The translations under genes were made by a program, and so were the position numbers. From positions 69,501 through 133,500 of the forward strand of contig NW_027195525.1 in assembly GCF_038502225.1 (NCBI RefSeq): a DNA stretch of 64,000 nt, read 5' to 3'. The notes under the pieces are model-generated. The model saw only the letters and a program-made list of their open reading frames with translations, had not been told where the DNA came from and ran no database searches. This DNA comes from Cherax quadricarinatus. Lineage: Eukaryota > Arthropoda > Malacostraca > Decapoda > Parastacidae. The first letter of the stretch is position 1; each line of letters starts with the position of its first letter. Below are positions 42,988 through 54,494 of the stretch, in pieces.

Positions 42988-43923
42988 ACAACTAACGTTA
43001 CATCAAACAATAAGTTATGGCATGTGGCAGTGATGTATCCGATGATACGACGTGAGATAAAACGGTTGCAACAGAGAGTTTTTAGATTCATATGGGGTAC
43101 AGGATGTGAATGGTTAAGTAGAGCGGTGTTCACACTACCTGTAGGCCGAGGAGGGCTGGGGCTTATACCGGCTGAAAAAAGAATCATGAGTGTGTACTTA
43201 AAACGTAGTTATTTAAGGGAGGGGGGGGCGAGGGACGGTGGACTTAATAGGATACGTAAGGATATGCAACGGTGGTGGGGGGTAGGGAGTTATTACTAGG
43301 TGAGGCTATGTTGAGGGTTCTAATAACAGTGAGAGAACCATCACACATTAAATTGCGAGTCCTTGAAGAACTTGAAGAAGGTGCATATCCAATGTATGCT
43401 TGGAGTGATATATGGAGGCGTCTGAATAAATTACGAGTGAAACCCAGGGTACGAGAGGTAATGTTTAGATTTTTACATGTGATCTTGCCGTCTGGGATGG
43501 TCTTATTCAATAGGAGGATCAGGGAGGGTGGGGAATGCAAGGCGTGTGGATGCATGGAGACTATTTTTCACGCTGTGTATTTTTGCGATTGTATTGAAGC
43601 AGTAAGGGTCTGGTTAGGAAAGGTGTTTAGGTTAGTGGGTGGGGATGGATTACAGGTGTTAAGGGCTTTAAGTTTAGACATAGAGGGGGGGGTGAATCAA
43701 ATGGTAGAGAATGCCGTGTGGGTATATAGTTACTGATTTTATATATATTTCTTGGGTTATGAGGGAGGTGGGAGTGAGTGAAAGAATTAAAATGTTAGCA
43801 TCGACTTTTTATAGAATGAAGTGTCGGAATAAGGAAGCGTTTGGGGGGAGGTGGGAGAGGGCATTTAGTGAAGGCTATAGGAGTTTCAAATTACGGGATT
43901 TATTGGATTTAAATGTAAGGTAA
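42988..43923 (+). pseudogene. C-terminus of Tx1-like ORF2, copy 1
   Basis: After the RTE the interrupted thumb region resumes: MIRREIKRLQQRVFRFIWGT, GCEWLSRAVFTLPVGRGGLG, KLRVKPRVREVMFRFLHVIL. A zinc-finger-like CKACGCMETIFHAVYFC block (about 43535-43590) and a last segment ending FRSFKLRDLLDL-like (43711-43923) follow. It aligns with 58905-59894 of copy 2. Frameshifts are at about 43290 and 43730. The zinc-binding C-terminus is a usual part of L1/Tx1-type ORF2 proteins. Confidence 0.8.
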
Positions 43924-44671
43924 TGGGAAGCAACGGGGTGTTTCCCGGAACAGGTTGTAGCATGATGTGTGTTAGTGGTTAGAGAAGGTTTGTTAAGGGT
44001 GAACACATGAGTTTTGTTCTTAGGGTTTATGTTAACAGAAACAGATGTTAATGGTGTAAGCTTAATTATAAATATATATGCTACTTTGTATGTGTTTTTA
44101 AAACTTGGTGCTTAGTATGAAAACTTCCATTATATAAATAAATATGTTGTGCAAATATGTACAATTTGATTTTGTGGATGATTGGTTTTGACCGATGTGT
44201 ATAGGTTATTAAGGACATTTGTATCAGTTTACATAAAATTGTGATTGTAGTTAGTGGACGAGAGGACAGTTCCAATGGAAGAATTGAAAGTCATTTAAAT
44301 TGTTTTGTATTCTTTTCTTTGCTTATTGAATAAGTAATATGAAGTATTTAGTTACGGACCGTTTCTCTACGGTTGCGTAGTATCTGGAGTTGTTAGGAGG
44401 ATAGAAGCTATTTATAGTGTAGATGTATTTTTTTTTATTGTCTCAGGACTTGAATATGCTAATTATTATTATTATTTTTTTTTTAGTCAATGTAAGGTGA
44501 CTATGGTGAAGGTAAAGATGGGGTTTTCCTTTTGATACTAAATGTGTATTTTGTGTTGAAATGTAATTTATCAGTAGGTTCAAATGTACATAGTACGTTT
44601 TTAGTTATTCAGTAATAGTATGTTGGTGTGATAATGTAATTATTAGTTATTTCTTCTTTTATATCCTTTGC
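43924..44671 (+). other. 3' UTR of Tx1-like LINE copy 1, first part
   Basis: AT-rich and G-rich on the sense strand. No gene is seen. It leads into the minisatellite. Confidence 0.7.
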
Positions 44672-46210
44672 TGCGCCAGAAGTGTGGCACTCAGTAACTG
44701 TGCCAGAAGTGTGGCACTCAGTAACTGTGCCAGAAGTGTGGCACTCAGTAACTGTGCCAGAAGTGTGGCACTCAGTAACTGTGCCAGAAGTGTGGCACTC
44801 AGTAACCCTGCCAGAAGTGTGGCACTCAGTAACTGTGCCAGAAGTGTGGCACTCAGTAACTGCGCCAGAAGTGTGGCACACAGTAACTGTGCCAGAAGTG
44901 TGTCACTCAGTAACTGTGCCAGAAGTGTGGCACTCAGTAACCCTGCCAGAAGTGTGGCACTCAGTAACTGTGCCAGAAGTGTGGCACTCAGTAACTGTGC
45001 CAGAAGTGTGGCACTCAGTAACTGTGCCAGAAGTGTGGCACTCAGTAACCCTGCCAGAAGTGTGGCACTCAGTAACTGTGCCAGAAGTGTGGCACTCAGT
45101 AACTGTGCCAGAAGTGTGGCACTCAGTAACCCTGCCAGAAGTGTGGCACTCAGTAACTGTGCCAGAAGTGTGGCACTCAGTAACTGTGCCAGAAGTGTGG
45201 CACTCAGTAACCCTGCCAGAAGTGTGGCACTCAGTAACTGTGCCAGAAGTGTGGCACTCAGTAACTGCGCCAGAAGTGTGGCACACAGTAACTGTGCCAG
45301 AAGTGTGTCACTCAGTAACTGTGCCAGAAGTGTGGCACTCAGTAACCCTGCCAGAAGTGTGGCACTCAGTAACTGTGCCAGAAGTGTGGCACTCAGTAAC
45401 TGTGCCAGAAGTGTGGCACTCAGTAACTGTGCCAGAAGTGTGGCACTCAGTAACTGTGCCAGAAGTGTGGCACTCAGTAACCCTGCCAGAAGTGTGGCAC
45501 TCAGTAACTGTGCCAGAAGTGTGGCACTCAGTAACTGCGCCAGAAGTGTGGCACACAGTAACTGTGCCAGAAGTGTGTCACTCAGTAACTGTGCCAGAAG
45601 TGTGGCACTCAGTAACCCTGCCAGAAGTGTGGCACTCAGTAACTGTGCCAGAAGTGTGGCACTCAGTAACTGTGCCAGAAGTGTGGCACTCAGTAACTGT
45701 GCCAGAAGTGTGGCACTCAGTAACCCTGCCAGAAGTGTGGCACTCAGTAACTGTGCCAGAAGTGTGGCACTCAGTAACTGTGCCAGAAGTGTGACACTCA
45801 GTAACCCTGCCAGAAGTGTGGCACTCAGTAACTGTGCCAGAAGTGTGGCACTCAGTAACTGTGCCAGAAGTGTGGCACTCAGTAACTGTGCCAGAAGTGT
45901 GGCACTCAGTAACTGTGCCAGAAGTGTGGCACTCAGTAACTGTGCCAGAAGTGTGGCACTCAGTAACTGTGCCAGAAGTGTGGCACTCAGTAACTGTGCC
46001 AGAAGTGTGGCACTCAGTAACCCTGCCAGAAGTGTGGCACTCAGTAACTGTGCCAGAAGTGTGGCACTCAGTAACTGTGCCAGAAGTGTGGCACTCAGTA
46101 ACCCTGCCAGAAGTGTGGCACTCAGTAACCCTGCCAGAAGTGTGGCACTCAGTAACTGTGCCAGAAGTGTGGCACTCAGTAACTGTGCCAGAAGTGTGGC
46201 ACTCAGTCAG
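44672..46210 (+). repeat. 27-bp minisatellite in LINE 3' UTR
   Basis: About 57 tandem copies of a 27-bp unit (GTGTGGCACTCAGTAACTGT followed by GCCAGAA). Variants include ACCCTGCC, ACTGCGCC, GGCACACAG and GTGTGTCAC units. A block of linked variants recurs at 44861, 45266 and 45536, spaced 405 and 270 bp (15 and 10 units), showing block duplication. GTGCCA-GAAGTG-TGGCAC forms a 6-bp hairpin across each unit. Because 27 is a multiple of 3, several frames stay open for hundreds of codons; I regard them as non-coding. Copy 2 of the LINE lacks the array. Confidence 0.95.
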
Positions 46211-46849
46211 TCCAACAAAGGAGGTGGGGTAGGGATTGCTTTATAAAATTCAAAAGTATAATAGAATAAAATAGAAATACTGTTAAAAAATGTGAAGGTA
46301 ATATTCTTGAAATGTAATCTGTTTGGTTTTTGTGCTATTGTCTTATGTAAGGTTTTAAATAACATATAAATACAAGTTGTTCAGTGTTATGTGACACTTT
46401 GTTAAATATCTAAGTTAGTATTGATAGCTCTGGTATACATACCATTATTATTATGTAATGTGTAATGTACGTCGTAAGTGACAATATTATGGTTAGGAAG
46501 CCTCGAGTGTAAGGCATTTTGGGGATGGTCAAGGTGGTGTTTAGTGGTGCACTGTATATAACAGACACATGTGAAGTAGGAATGTAGGGTTAGAAGGTTC
46601 ATTGGACCTCGTGTATTATCATGATGTGAGAGTTATCATATATGGGAAACGTTTAGTTCAGGTATAAGGATGCATGTTTGCATGGTAATTATATGGTGTA
46701 TTGTGATTATGAATTATATGGTGTACTGTGATTTTGAATTATATGGTGTACTGTGATTTTGAATTATATGGTGTCCTGTGATTATGAATTACATATTTAT
46801 TTATTTTTTTTATGTTGTAATATAACGTTTTAAATAAAATATAAAAAAA
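46211..46849 (+). other. 3' UTR of Tx1-like LINE copy 1, last part
   Basis: It contains three to four near-repeats of GAATTATATGGTGTACTGTG (46690-46790). It ends GTTTTAAATAAAATATAAAA, as in copy 2 (GTTTTAAATAAAA at 63707). Confidence 0.75.
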
Positions 46850-46862
46850 AATCCTGTAAGTA

Positions 46863-46978
46863 TCGTTACTTAAGTTTATACATGGCTACGATCATGAACA
46901 AATTATAGAGTAATAAGCAATTCCCACTTCCACACCCGATCACAACTGTAATGAGTTATTGGTGCAAATGATTGTTGA
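46863..46978 (-). repeat. repeat H, copy 2, right part
   Basis: It continues the homology to 29080-29200 reversed (TCATGAACAAATTA, CACAACTGTAATGAGTTAT) that was interrupted at 36032 by the LINE. It ends in a short CA run. Confidence 0.7.
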
Positions 46979-46985
46979 GACACAC

Positions 46986-47663
46986 ACACATACACTCGTG
47001 GAGGAGTCACGCGGTTTGAGCTCGTGTTTTGGTGGTAATTTCTGACTGTGCCATAAGGAATAGAGTGTGGGATATAGGCGTGTGCACGCATAAGAGTGCA
47101 TATAATCACTTAAGCCCCGAAAAAAGGAAATATAAGTGATCACAGAAAAGAAAACAAAGGAAATAGTGACTAAGTGTTTAGTGGGGGCCGTTGGAAGGAA
47201 GGTGACTGGTAGTGTCAGGCCTAAATAGTGTTGCCGTAATAACGCAGTGGGGTATTTTGAATAATAAGCGCGACTCAAGACCAGGGAGATAAGAGATATG
47301 TATAGATGTGTCAGTAAATACAGTGAGTGAGTGAAAAAATTAGATGAGCTGGAGACCACAGTGCCTACAGGAAGTTAGTGGAAAAATTACCGAGAAGCAT
47401 CAAGCATTTTCATACTGGGACCCAGGAGGATGACAACATTACTCCACTGCCAGCCACAAGTAATATTCACCTAGTTTGAGTTGCATGGGGTCAGCACTAG
47501 TCTCTAGCTGGAAATTGGGGGTCACTCTCCTCGAGCTATCAGAATTAGAATAAGCAGCATTTACTGGTATTTAATAGAATTTATTGAGGTTTAGGAGAGT
47601 TAAGCAGTTATTGATAGGTAGCCTAGTATGAGAGGTAGCCTTGTGAAGCCTAGCATACAGAAT
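46986..47663. other. unassigned DNA
   Basis: No conserved frame is recognised. The text around 47150-47480 could be the 5' region of an unlisted repeat, but I have no match in the window. Confidence 0.35.
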
Positions 47664-47775
47664 TTAACGTAATTTTAGGCACAAGATAGTACAGTGGGAA
47701 CCAAGAGATTGGGTACATATGCAAAACATATGTAGTACTTACGAGGGAAATAAGGACTGCTTACATAAACATATG
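47664..47775 (+). repeat. direct repeat M, copy 1
   Basis: A block of about 110 bp (ACGTAATTTTAGGCACA ... AGGACTGCTTACATAAAC) is present again at 49706-49818. The two copies enclose the CA tracts and two LINE F copies. Confidence 0.85.
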
Positions 47776-47777
47776 CA

Positions 47778-47823
47778 TACACACACACATACACACACAC
47801 AACACACACACACACACACACAT

Positions 47824-47877
<54 letters not shown>

Positions 47878-47880
47878 ACA
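47778..47880 (+). repeat. (CA)n microsatellite
   Basis: Interrupted CA repeat directly before the short LINE F tail. Confidence 0.95.
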
Positions 47881-47883
47881 GTA

Positions 47884-47972
47884 TGCAACCGGTGAAGAGG
47901 CAGGGCCAGGAGCTAAGACTCGACCCCTGCAACCACAAATAGGTGAGTACAAATAGGTGAGTACACACACAC
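47884..47972 (+). mobile_element. LINE F 3'-end fragment (89 bp)
   Basis: It consists only of the last part of the 3' UTR (GCAACCGGTGAAGAGGCAGG, CTCGACCCCTGCAACCAC) and two ACAAATAGGTGAGT repeats. It is a severely 5'-truncated insertion or remnant. It is embedded in (CA)n and followed by it on the sense strand. Confidence 0.85.
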
Positions 47973-48256
<284 letters not shown>

Positions 48257-49594
48257 GTAGTTCCCATTTTCAAAAAAGGAGACAGAAAAGAGGCACTAAA
48301 CTATAGACCTGTGTCATTGACGTGTATAGTATGCAAAATTATGGAGAAGATTATCAGGAGGAGAGTGGTGGAGCACCTGGAATGGAACAGGAGTATAAAT
48401 GCCAACCAGCACGGATTCACGGAAGGCAAATCCTGTGTCACAAACCTTCTGGAGTTTTATGATAAAATAACAGAAGTAAGACAAGAGAGAGAGGGGTGGG
48501 TTGATTGCATCTTCTTGGACTGCAAGAAGGCCTTTGACACAGTTCCTCACAAGAGATTAGTGCAGAAGCTAGAGCATCAGGCGCATATAACAGGAAGGGC
48601 ACTGCAATGGATCAGAGAATACCTGACAGGGAGGCAACAACGAGTCATGGTACGTAATGATGTATCACAGTGGGCACCTGTGACGAGCGGGGTCCCACAG
48701 GGGTCGGTCCTAGGACCAGTGCTATTTTTGGTATATGTGAACGACATGACGGAAGGGTTAGACTCAGAAGTGTCCCTGTTTGCAGATGATGTGAAGTTAA
48801 TGAGGAGAATTAAATCTGATGAGGACCAGGCAGGACTTCAAAGAGACCTGGACAGACTGGACACCTGGTCCAGCAAATTGCTTCTCGAATTTAATCCTGC
48901 CAAATGCAAAGTCATGAAGATAGGGGAAGGGCACAGAAGACCACAGACAGAGTATAGGCTAGGTGGCCAAAGACTGCAAACCTCACTCAAGGAGAAAGAT
49001 CTTGGGGTGAGTATAACACCGAGCATGTCTCCGGAAGCACACATCAATCAGATAACTGCTGCAGCATATGGGCGCCTGGCAAACCTGAGAACAGCATTCC
49101 GACACCTTAGTAAGGAATCATTCAAGACACTGTACACCGTGTATGTCAGGCCCATACTGGAGTATGCAGCACCTGTTTGGAACCCGCACTTGATAAAGCA
49201 CGTCAAGAAACTAGAGAAAGTACAAAGGTTTGCAACAAGGTTAGTTCCAGAGCTAAGGGGAATGTCCTATGAAGAAAGATTAAGGGAAATCGGCCTGACG
49301 ACACTGGAGGACAGGAGGGTCAGGGGAGACATGATAACGACATATAAAATACTGCGTGGAATAGACAAGGTGGACAAGGACAGGATGTTCCAGGGAGGGG
49401 ACACAGAAACAAGAGGCCACAATTGGAAGTTGAAGACACAAATGAGTCAGAGAGATAGTAGGAAGTATTTCTTCAGTCATAGAGTTGTAAGGCAGTGGAA
49501 TAGCCTAGAAAATGACGTAGTGGAGGCAGGAACCATACACAGTTTTAAGACGAGGTTTGATAAAGCTCATGGAGCGGGGAGAGAGAGGGTCTAG
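48257..49594 (+). CDS. reverse transcriptase of LINE F copy 2, uninterrupted but truncated
   Basis: This is the cleanest RT frame in the window: about 445 codons without a stop or shift. It includes [78 protein letters not shown] and catalytic LFADDVKLMRRIKSD. The C-terminal blocks are KEKDLGVSITPSMSPEAHIN, YVRPILEYAAPVWNPHLIKH, RLREIGLTTLEDRRVRGDMI and FFSHRVVRQWNSLENDVVEA. The endonuclease and linker are missing, so it cannot transpose by itself. The His-Thr run upstream in the same frame is microsatellite. The intact frame suggests a young insertion. Confidence 0.85.
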   Translation, partial: VVPIFKKGDRKEALNYRPVSLTCIVCKIMEKIIRRRVVEHLEWNRSINANQHGFTEGKSCVTNLLEFYDKITEVRQEREGWVDCIFLDCKKAFDTVPHKRLVQKLEHQAHITGRALQWIREYLTGRQQRVMVRNDVSQWAPVTSGVPQGSVLGPVLFLVYVNDMTEGLDSEVSLFADDVKLMRRIKSDEDQAGLQRDLDRLDTWSSKLLLEFNPAKCKVMKIGEGHRRPQTEYRLGGQRLQTSLKEKDLGVSITPSMSPEAHINQITAAAYGRLANLRTAFRHLSKESFKTLYTVYVRPILEYAAPVWNPHLIKHVKKLEKVQRFATRLVPELRGMSYEERLREIGLTTLEDRRVRGDMITTYKILRGIDKVDKDRMFQGGDTETRGHNWKLKTQMSQRDSRKYFFSHRVVRQWNSLENDVVEAGTIHSFKTRFDKAHGAGRERV

Positions 49595-49676
49595 TAGCAA
49601 CCGGTGAAGAGGCGGGGCCAGGAGCTAGGACTCGACCCCTGCAACCACAAATAGGTGAGTACAAATAGGTGAGTAC
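48257..49676 (+). mobile_element. LINE F, copy 2 (5'-truncated)
   Basis: It starts inside the RT and ends in the 3' UTR with two ACAAATAGGTGAGT repeats. The upstream neighbour is a microsatellite. Confidence 0.85.
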
Positions 49677-49705
49677 ATATACAGGATTTCACACCTTTAT
49701 GTGAA

Positions 49706-49818
49706 TTTACGTAATTTTAGGCACACAAGACAGTACAGTGGAAACCAAGAGATAGGGTACATATGCAAAACATATGTAGTACATACGAGGGAAATAAGGA
49801 CTGCTTACATAAACGCAC
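49706..49818 (+). repeat. direct repeat M, copy 2
   Basis: Second copy of the 47664-47775 block. A related shorter piece, TATACAGGATTTCACACCTT, occurs at about 49679-49702 and again at 49992-50016. Confidence 0.85.
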
Positions 49819-49893
49819 ACATACACACACACATACACGCACACTAGGTGAGAACAGGTTCTGCTGTTAGGCACTTGAATAGCTGTAGCACAC

Positions 49894-49948
<55 letters not shown>

Positions 49949-50045
49949 TACACATACACATACACACACATATACAGGATTTACACATACACACACATAT
50001 ACAGGATTTCACACCTTTATGTGAATTGACCCTCTAACCGTTCCT
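49819..50045 (+). repeat. CA-rich repeats
   Basis: Two CA tracts (49819-49845, 49890-49975) flank a short unique piece, AGGTTCTGCTGTTAGGCACT. Confidence 0.85.
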
Positions 50046-50641
<596 letters not shown>

Positions 50642-50656
50642 CTAAAAAAAAAAAAA

Positions 50657-51511
50657 ATGGTTGGGACTCGTAGGAATCAGGGATCAGATGACAATGGTAT
50701 TGGTAGGGAGGAATGGATGGAGGAGCAGTGGAGAAGGATGCAGCAAGAATGGGAGAGAAAATTAGCATATGAAGCTGAGAGGATGAACAGGAAGGAAGGA
50801 GATATGAATTATGCTAAGGTCATATCAGCCTGCAAAGAAGGGTCAGGGAGTAAAAGGAAAGAGCAGCTGGGTGCAGATAGAGAGGGAGATAAGTCGAATG
50901 CTGAGGCACAATCATGCTACCAAGAGCCACTAGAAAAATCAAGGGAGAAAATGACCATATACAGACAGGAACCAGAGTCACAGAGAGAGAGAGACAATGG
51001 GAGGAGGAAAGGGCAAAATCAGTGTTTATCCATGGGCTTCGGGAGAGAGAGGAAAAGACACATACTGAAAGACGGCAGGAAGAAAGAAAGGAGATTGGGA
51101 AAATCATCACAGAAATAGGGGGAGAAGACATGGACGAGATTGTAAATTTTCAGACAATAGGGGGGTACGTGAAGGGGAGAAACCGACTGATCAAGTTGAT
51201 TCTCAGGACAGAAACAGTGAGGAACAGGATCCTCCAAGAGAAACCAAGGTTGAAAAACTCGGAAGAGTACAAGAAGGTGTTCCTAGACAGAGACAGAACA
51301 CAAACAGAGAGACAGCAGCTGGGGGAGAGGACAAAAAAGCGAAAGGAGATAGGAAAGGAAACAAGGATGGAACCAGCAGAGGTCAGTCAGAGCAGAACAG
51401 AGAAGCAAGGGCAAGCACACACACAACTATCCTCAGAACCCCACAACCTATCACACCATCCCAACGCAAACTACAATCCATACCCACAGCTTCCACCCAA
51501 CCCCCAATCAT
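50657..51511 (+). pseudogene. ORF1 of LINE F copy 3
   Basis: The start ATG at 50657 follows an A-run. The N-terminal part, to about 51000, is basic and glutamate-rich (EEWMEEQWRRMQQEWERKLA), probably coiled coil. After a frame change near 50990 it has SVFIHGLREREEKTHTERRQ, EIGKIITEIGGEDMDEIVNF, RNRLIKLILRTETVRNRILQ and FLDRDRTQTERQQLGER. This is the pattern of LINE ORF1 RNA-binding domains (IhGl.E, RLIK..L.T...R..IL, DRT..ER). It ends with a Pro/Asn-rich tail at a TAG. It would form the ribonucleoprotein with element RNA. One frameshift breaks it. Confidence 0.7.
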
Positions 51512-51524
51512 AGAATCCCACAGT

Positions 51525-52300
51525 ATGCTACCAGGTCTCCCACCCCCACAAGCCCCCCAAACCACAGTATTGGAAAGGAAACTGAAGGTATGGTACACAA
51601 ACGCTGATGGAATAACAAACAAGTGGGAGGAGTGGCACGAAAGAGTCAAAGAGACATCACCGGACATCATAGCGCTCACAGAAACCAAGCTTTCAGGTAT
51701 GATAACAGATGCCATCTTTCCAACGGCATACCAGATCCTGAGGAAAGACAGAAGGAACAGGGAGGGGGTGGAGGAGTGGCACTGCTGATCAAACACCAAT
51801 GGAATTTTGATGAGCTGGAGAGAGGAGACAGTGGAGAAGAAAGTGATTACATAGTGGGAACGCTTCACTCTGGAGGTCCCAAGGTGGTAATTGCAGTGAT
51901 GTATAACCCACCACAGAACAGCAGGAAATCAGGGCATGAGAGCAATAGAGCGATGGTTGACTCACTGGCTGCAGTGGCCAGAAGAGCTCATGCATGCAGG
52001 GCAAAGCTCCTGATCATGGGCGACTTTAACCACAAGGAGATCGACTGGGAGAACTTGGAGCCACATGGGGGGCAAGATACATGGAGGGCTAAGATGATGG
52101 AGGTGGTACTGGAAAACTTCATGTACCAACACGTAAGGGACACTACAAGAGGGAGAGGAGAGGATGAGCCAGCAAGACTGGACTTAGTATTCACCTTGAG
52201 CAGTGCAGATATTGAGGACATCACATATGAAAAACCCCTTGGGGCCAGCGATCATGTGGTTTTGAGCTTCGAATACACAGTAGAGCTACAAGTGGAGGGG
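51525..52300 (+). pseudogene. endonuclease of LINE F copy 3
   Basis: ORF2 begins about MLPGLPPPQAPQTTVLERKL and the endonuclease follows: [33 protein letters not shown] with the catalytic Glu, then a frameshift in a G-rich stretch at about 51760-51775. It resumes with [51 protein letters not shown] with catalytic Asp and Asn, [20 protein letters not shown] and [12 protein letters not shown]. All catalytic blocks are present. Apart from the single shift the domain is intact. Confidence 0.8.
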
Positions 52301-54414
52301 GAAGCAGGAAGGCCAGGACAAATGAAACCAAAGTACAGGAAAGGGGACTACACGGGAATGAGGAACTTCCTGAACGAGGTTCAGTGGGACAGAGAACTGG
52401 CAGGGAAGCCAGTTAATGAGATGATGGAATATGTAACAACAATGTGCAAGGAGGCTGAAGAGAGGTTTGTACCCAAGGGAAACAGGAATAATGAAAAAGC
52501 AAGGATGAGCCCATGGTTCACCCAAAGGTGCAAGGAGGCAAAAACCAAGTGTGCTAGGGAATGGAAGAAATATAGAAGGCAAAGGACCCAGGAGAATAAG
52601 GAGAGCAGTCGTAGAGCCAGAAGCAAATATGCACAGATAAGAAGGGAGGCCCAACGACAATATGAAAATGACATAGCAGCGAAAGCCAAATCTGACCCGA
52701 AGCTGTTATACAGCCACATCAGGAGGAAAACAACAGTCAAGGACCAGGTAATCAGGTTAAAGAAGGAAGGAGGAGAAACAACAAGAAATGACCGTGAAGT
52801 ATGTGAGGAACTCAACAAGAGATTCAAAGAAGTGTTCACAGAAGAGACAGAAGGGGCTCCAGAGGGACGGAGAGGTGTGGCACATCACCAGGTGCTGGAC
52901 ACGGTACACACAACCGAGGAAGAAGTGAAGAGGCTTCTGAGTGAGCTAGATACCTCAAAGGCAATGGGGCAAGATAACATCTCTCCATGGGACCTGAGAG
53001 AGGAAGCAGAGGCGCTATGTGTACCCCTAACAATATTCAATACATCTATCGAAACAGGGAGATTGCCTGAGGCATGGAAGACAGCAAATGTAGTCCCAAT
53101 CTTTAAAAAAGGAGACAGACATGAAGCACTAAACTACAGACCAGTGTCACTGACATGTATAGTATGCAAAGTTATGGAGAAGATTGTCAGGAGAAGAGTG
53201 GTGGAACACCTAGAAAGGAATGATCTCATCAACAGCACCCAACATGGTTTCGGGGACGGGAAATCCTGTGTCACAAACCTACTGGAGTTCTATGACAAGG
53301 TGACAGCAGTAAGACTAGAGAGAGAGGGGTGGGTGGATTGCATTTTCTTGGACTGCAAGAAGGCGTTTGACACAGTACCACACAAGAGATTAGTGAAAAA
53401 ACTGGAGGACCAAGCAGGGATAACAGGGAAGGCACTACAATGGATCAGGGAATATTTGTCAGGAAGACAGCAGCGAGTAATGGTACGTGGCGAGGTGTCA
53501 GAGTGGGCACCTGTGACCAGCGGGGTCCCACAGGGGTCAGTCCTAGGACCAGTGCTGTTTCTGGAATTTGTGAACGACATGACAGAAGGAATTAACTCTG
53601 TTTGCAGATGACGTGCAGTTGATGAGAAAAATTCATTTGATCGAAGACCAGGCAGAACTACAAAGGGATCTGGACAGGCTGCAGACCTGGTCCAGCAATT
53701 GGCTCCTGGAGTTCAATCTCACCAAGTGCAAAGTCATGAAGATTGGGGAAGGGCAAAGAAGACCGCAGACGGAGTACAGTCTAGGGGGGCCAGAGACTAC
53801 AAACCTCACTCAAGGAAAAAGATCTTGGGGTGAGTATAACACCAGGCACATCTCCTGAAACACACATCAACGAAATAACTGCTGCAGCATATGGGCGCCT
53901 GGCAAACCTCAGAACAGCATTCCGACATCTTAATAAGGAGTCGTTCAGGACCCTGTACACCGTGTACATTAGGCCCATATTGGAGTATGCGGCACCAGTT
54001 TGGAACCCACACCTAGCCAAGCATGTAAAGAAATTAGAGAAAGTACAAAGGTTTGCAACAAGACTAGTCTCAGAGTTAAGAGGTATGTCCTATGAGGAGA
54101 GGTTAAGGAAAATCAACCTGACGACACTGGAGGACAGGAGAGATAGGGGGGACATGATAACGACTTACAAAATACTGAGAGGAATTGACAAGGTGGACAA
54201 AGACAGGATGTTCCAGAGACTGGACACAGCAACACGGGGACACAGTTGGAAGCTGAAGACACAGATGAATCAAAGGGATGTTAGGAAGTATTTCTTCAGC
54301 CACAGAGTAGTCAGGAAGTGGAATAGTTTGGGAAGCGATGTAGTGGAGGCAGGATCCATACATAGCTTTAAGCAGAGGTACGATAAAGCTCATGGTTCAG
54401 GGAGAGTGACCTAG
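52301..54414 (+). pseudogene. linker and reverse transcriptase of LINE F copy 3
   Basis: The frame from the endonuclease runs on to 53611: linker [92 protein letters not shown] and [21 protein letters not shown] small deletion at about 53597 then removes the residues just before the FADD block and shifts the frame. [12 protein letters not shown] sequence continues in another frame. A further shift at 53825 leads to SITPGTSPETHIN and the C-terminus, YIRPILEYAAPVWNPHLAKH, FFSHRVVRKWNSLGSDVVEA, to the stop at 54414. Confidence 0.8.
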
Positions 54415-54494
54415 TGGCGACCAGTGAAGAGGCGGGGCCAGGAGCTTGGACTCGACCCCTGCAACCTCAACTAGGTGAGTACAACTAGGTGAGT
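54415..54494 (+). other. LINE F 3' UTR with splice-donor-like tandem tail
   Basis: GAGGCGGGGCCAGGAGCTTG and CTCGACCCCTGCAACC are followed by two units of AACTAGGTGAGTAC. Each unit contains AG|GTGAGT, a consensus 5' splice site in the LINE sense orientation. Confidence 0.8.

Larger units (their letters stand above)
36033..46849 (+). mobile_element. L1/Tx1-like LINE, copy 1, with nested RTE and minisatellite
   Basis: The element is flanked by a 13-bp target duplication AATCCTGTAAGTA (36020-36032 and 46850-46862). In order it has a 5' UTR, a CCHC-type ORF1, ORF2 with endonuclease and RT, a nested RTE LINE at 39760-42987, the ORF2 C-terminus, and a 3' UTR with a 27-bp minisatellite, ending TTTTAAATAAAATATAAAAA. 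Without the RTE and its duplicated site it is about 7.6 kb. The sense strand is notably G-rich and C-poor. Confidence 0.85.
50645..54494 (+). mobile_element. CR1-like LINE, family F, copy 3 (nearly full length)
   Basis: This is the longest F copy: ORF1 from 50657, ORF2 endonuclease and RT, and a 3' UTR ending CAACTAGGTGAGTACAACTA plus a second unit. It starts after an A-run at the end of the CT tract. A few frameshifts and small deletions are seen. Confidence 0.85.

Noticed and set aside
44672..46210. Possible CRISPR array
   Set aside because: The units are contiguous without unique spacers, and the genome is animal.
44684..46246. Open frame of 520 codons and overlapping frames of 370 and 127 codons with 9-residue repeats
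   Set aside because: They are translations of the 27-bp minisatellite. Frames stay open because the unit length is a multiple of three, and they occur on both strands, inside a LINE 3' UTR.
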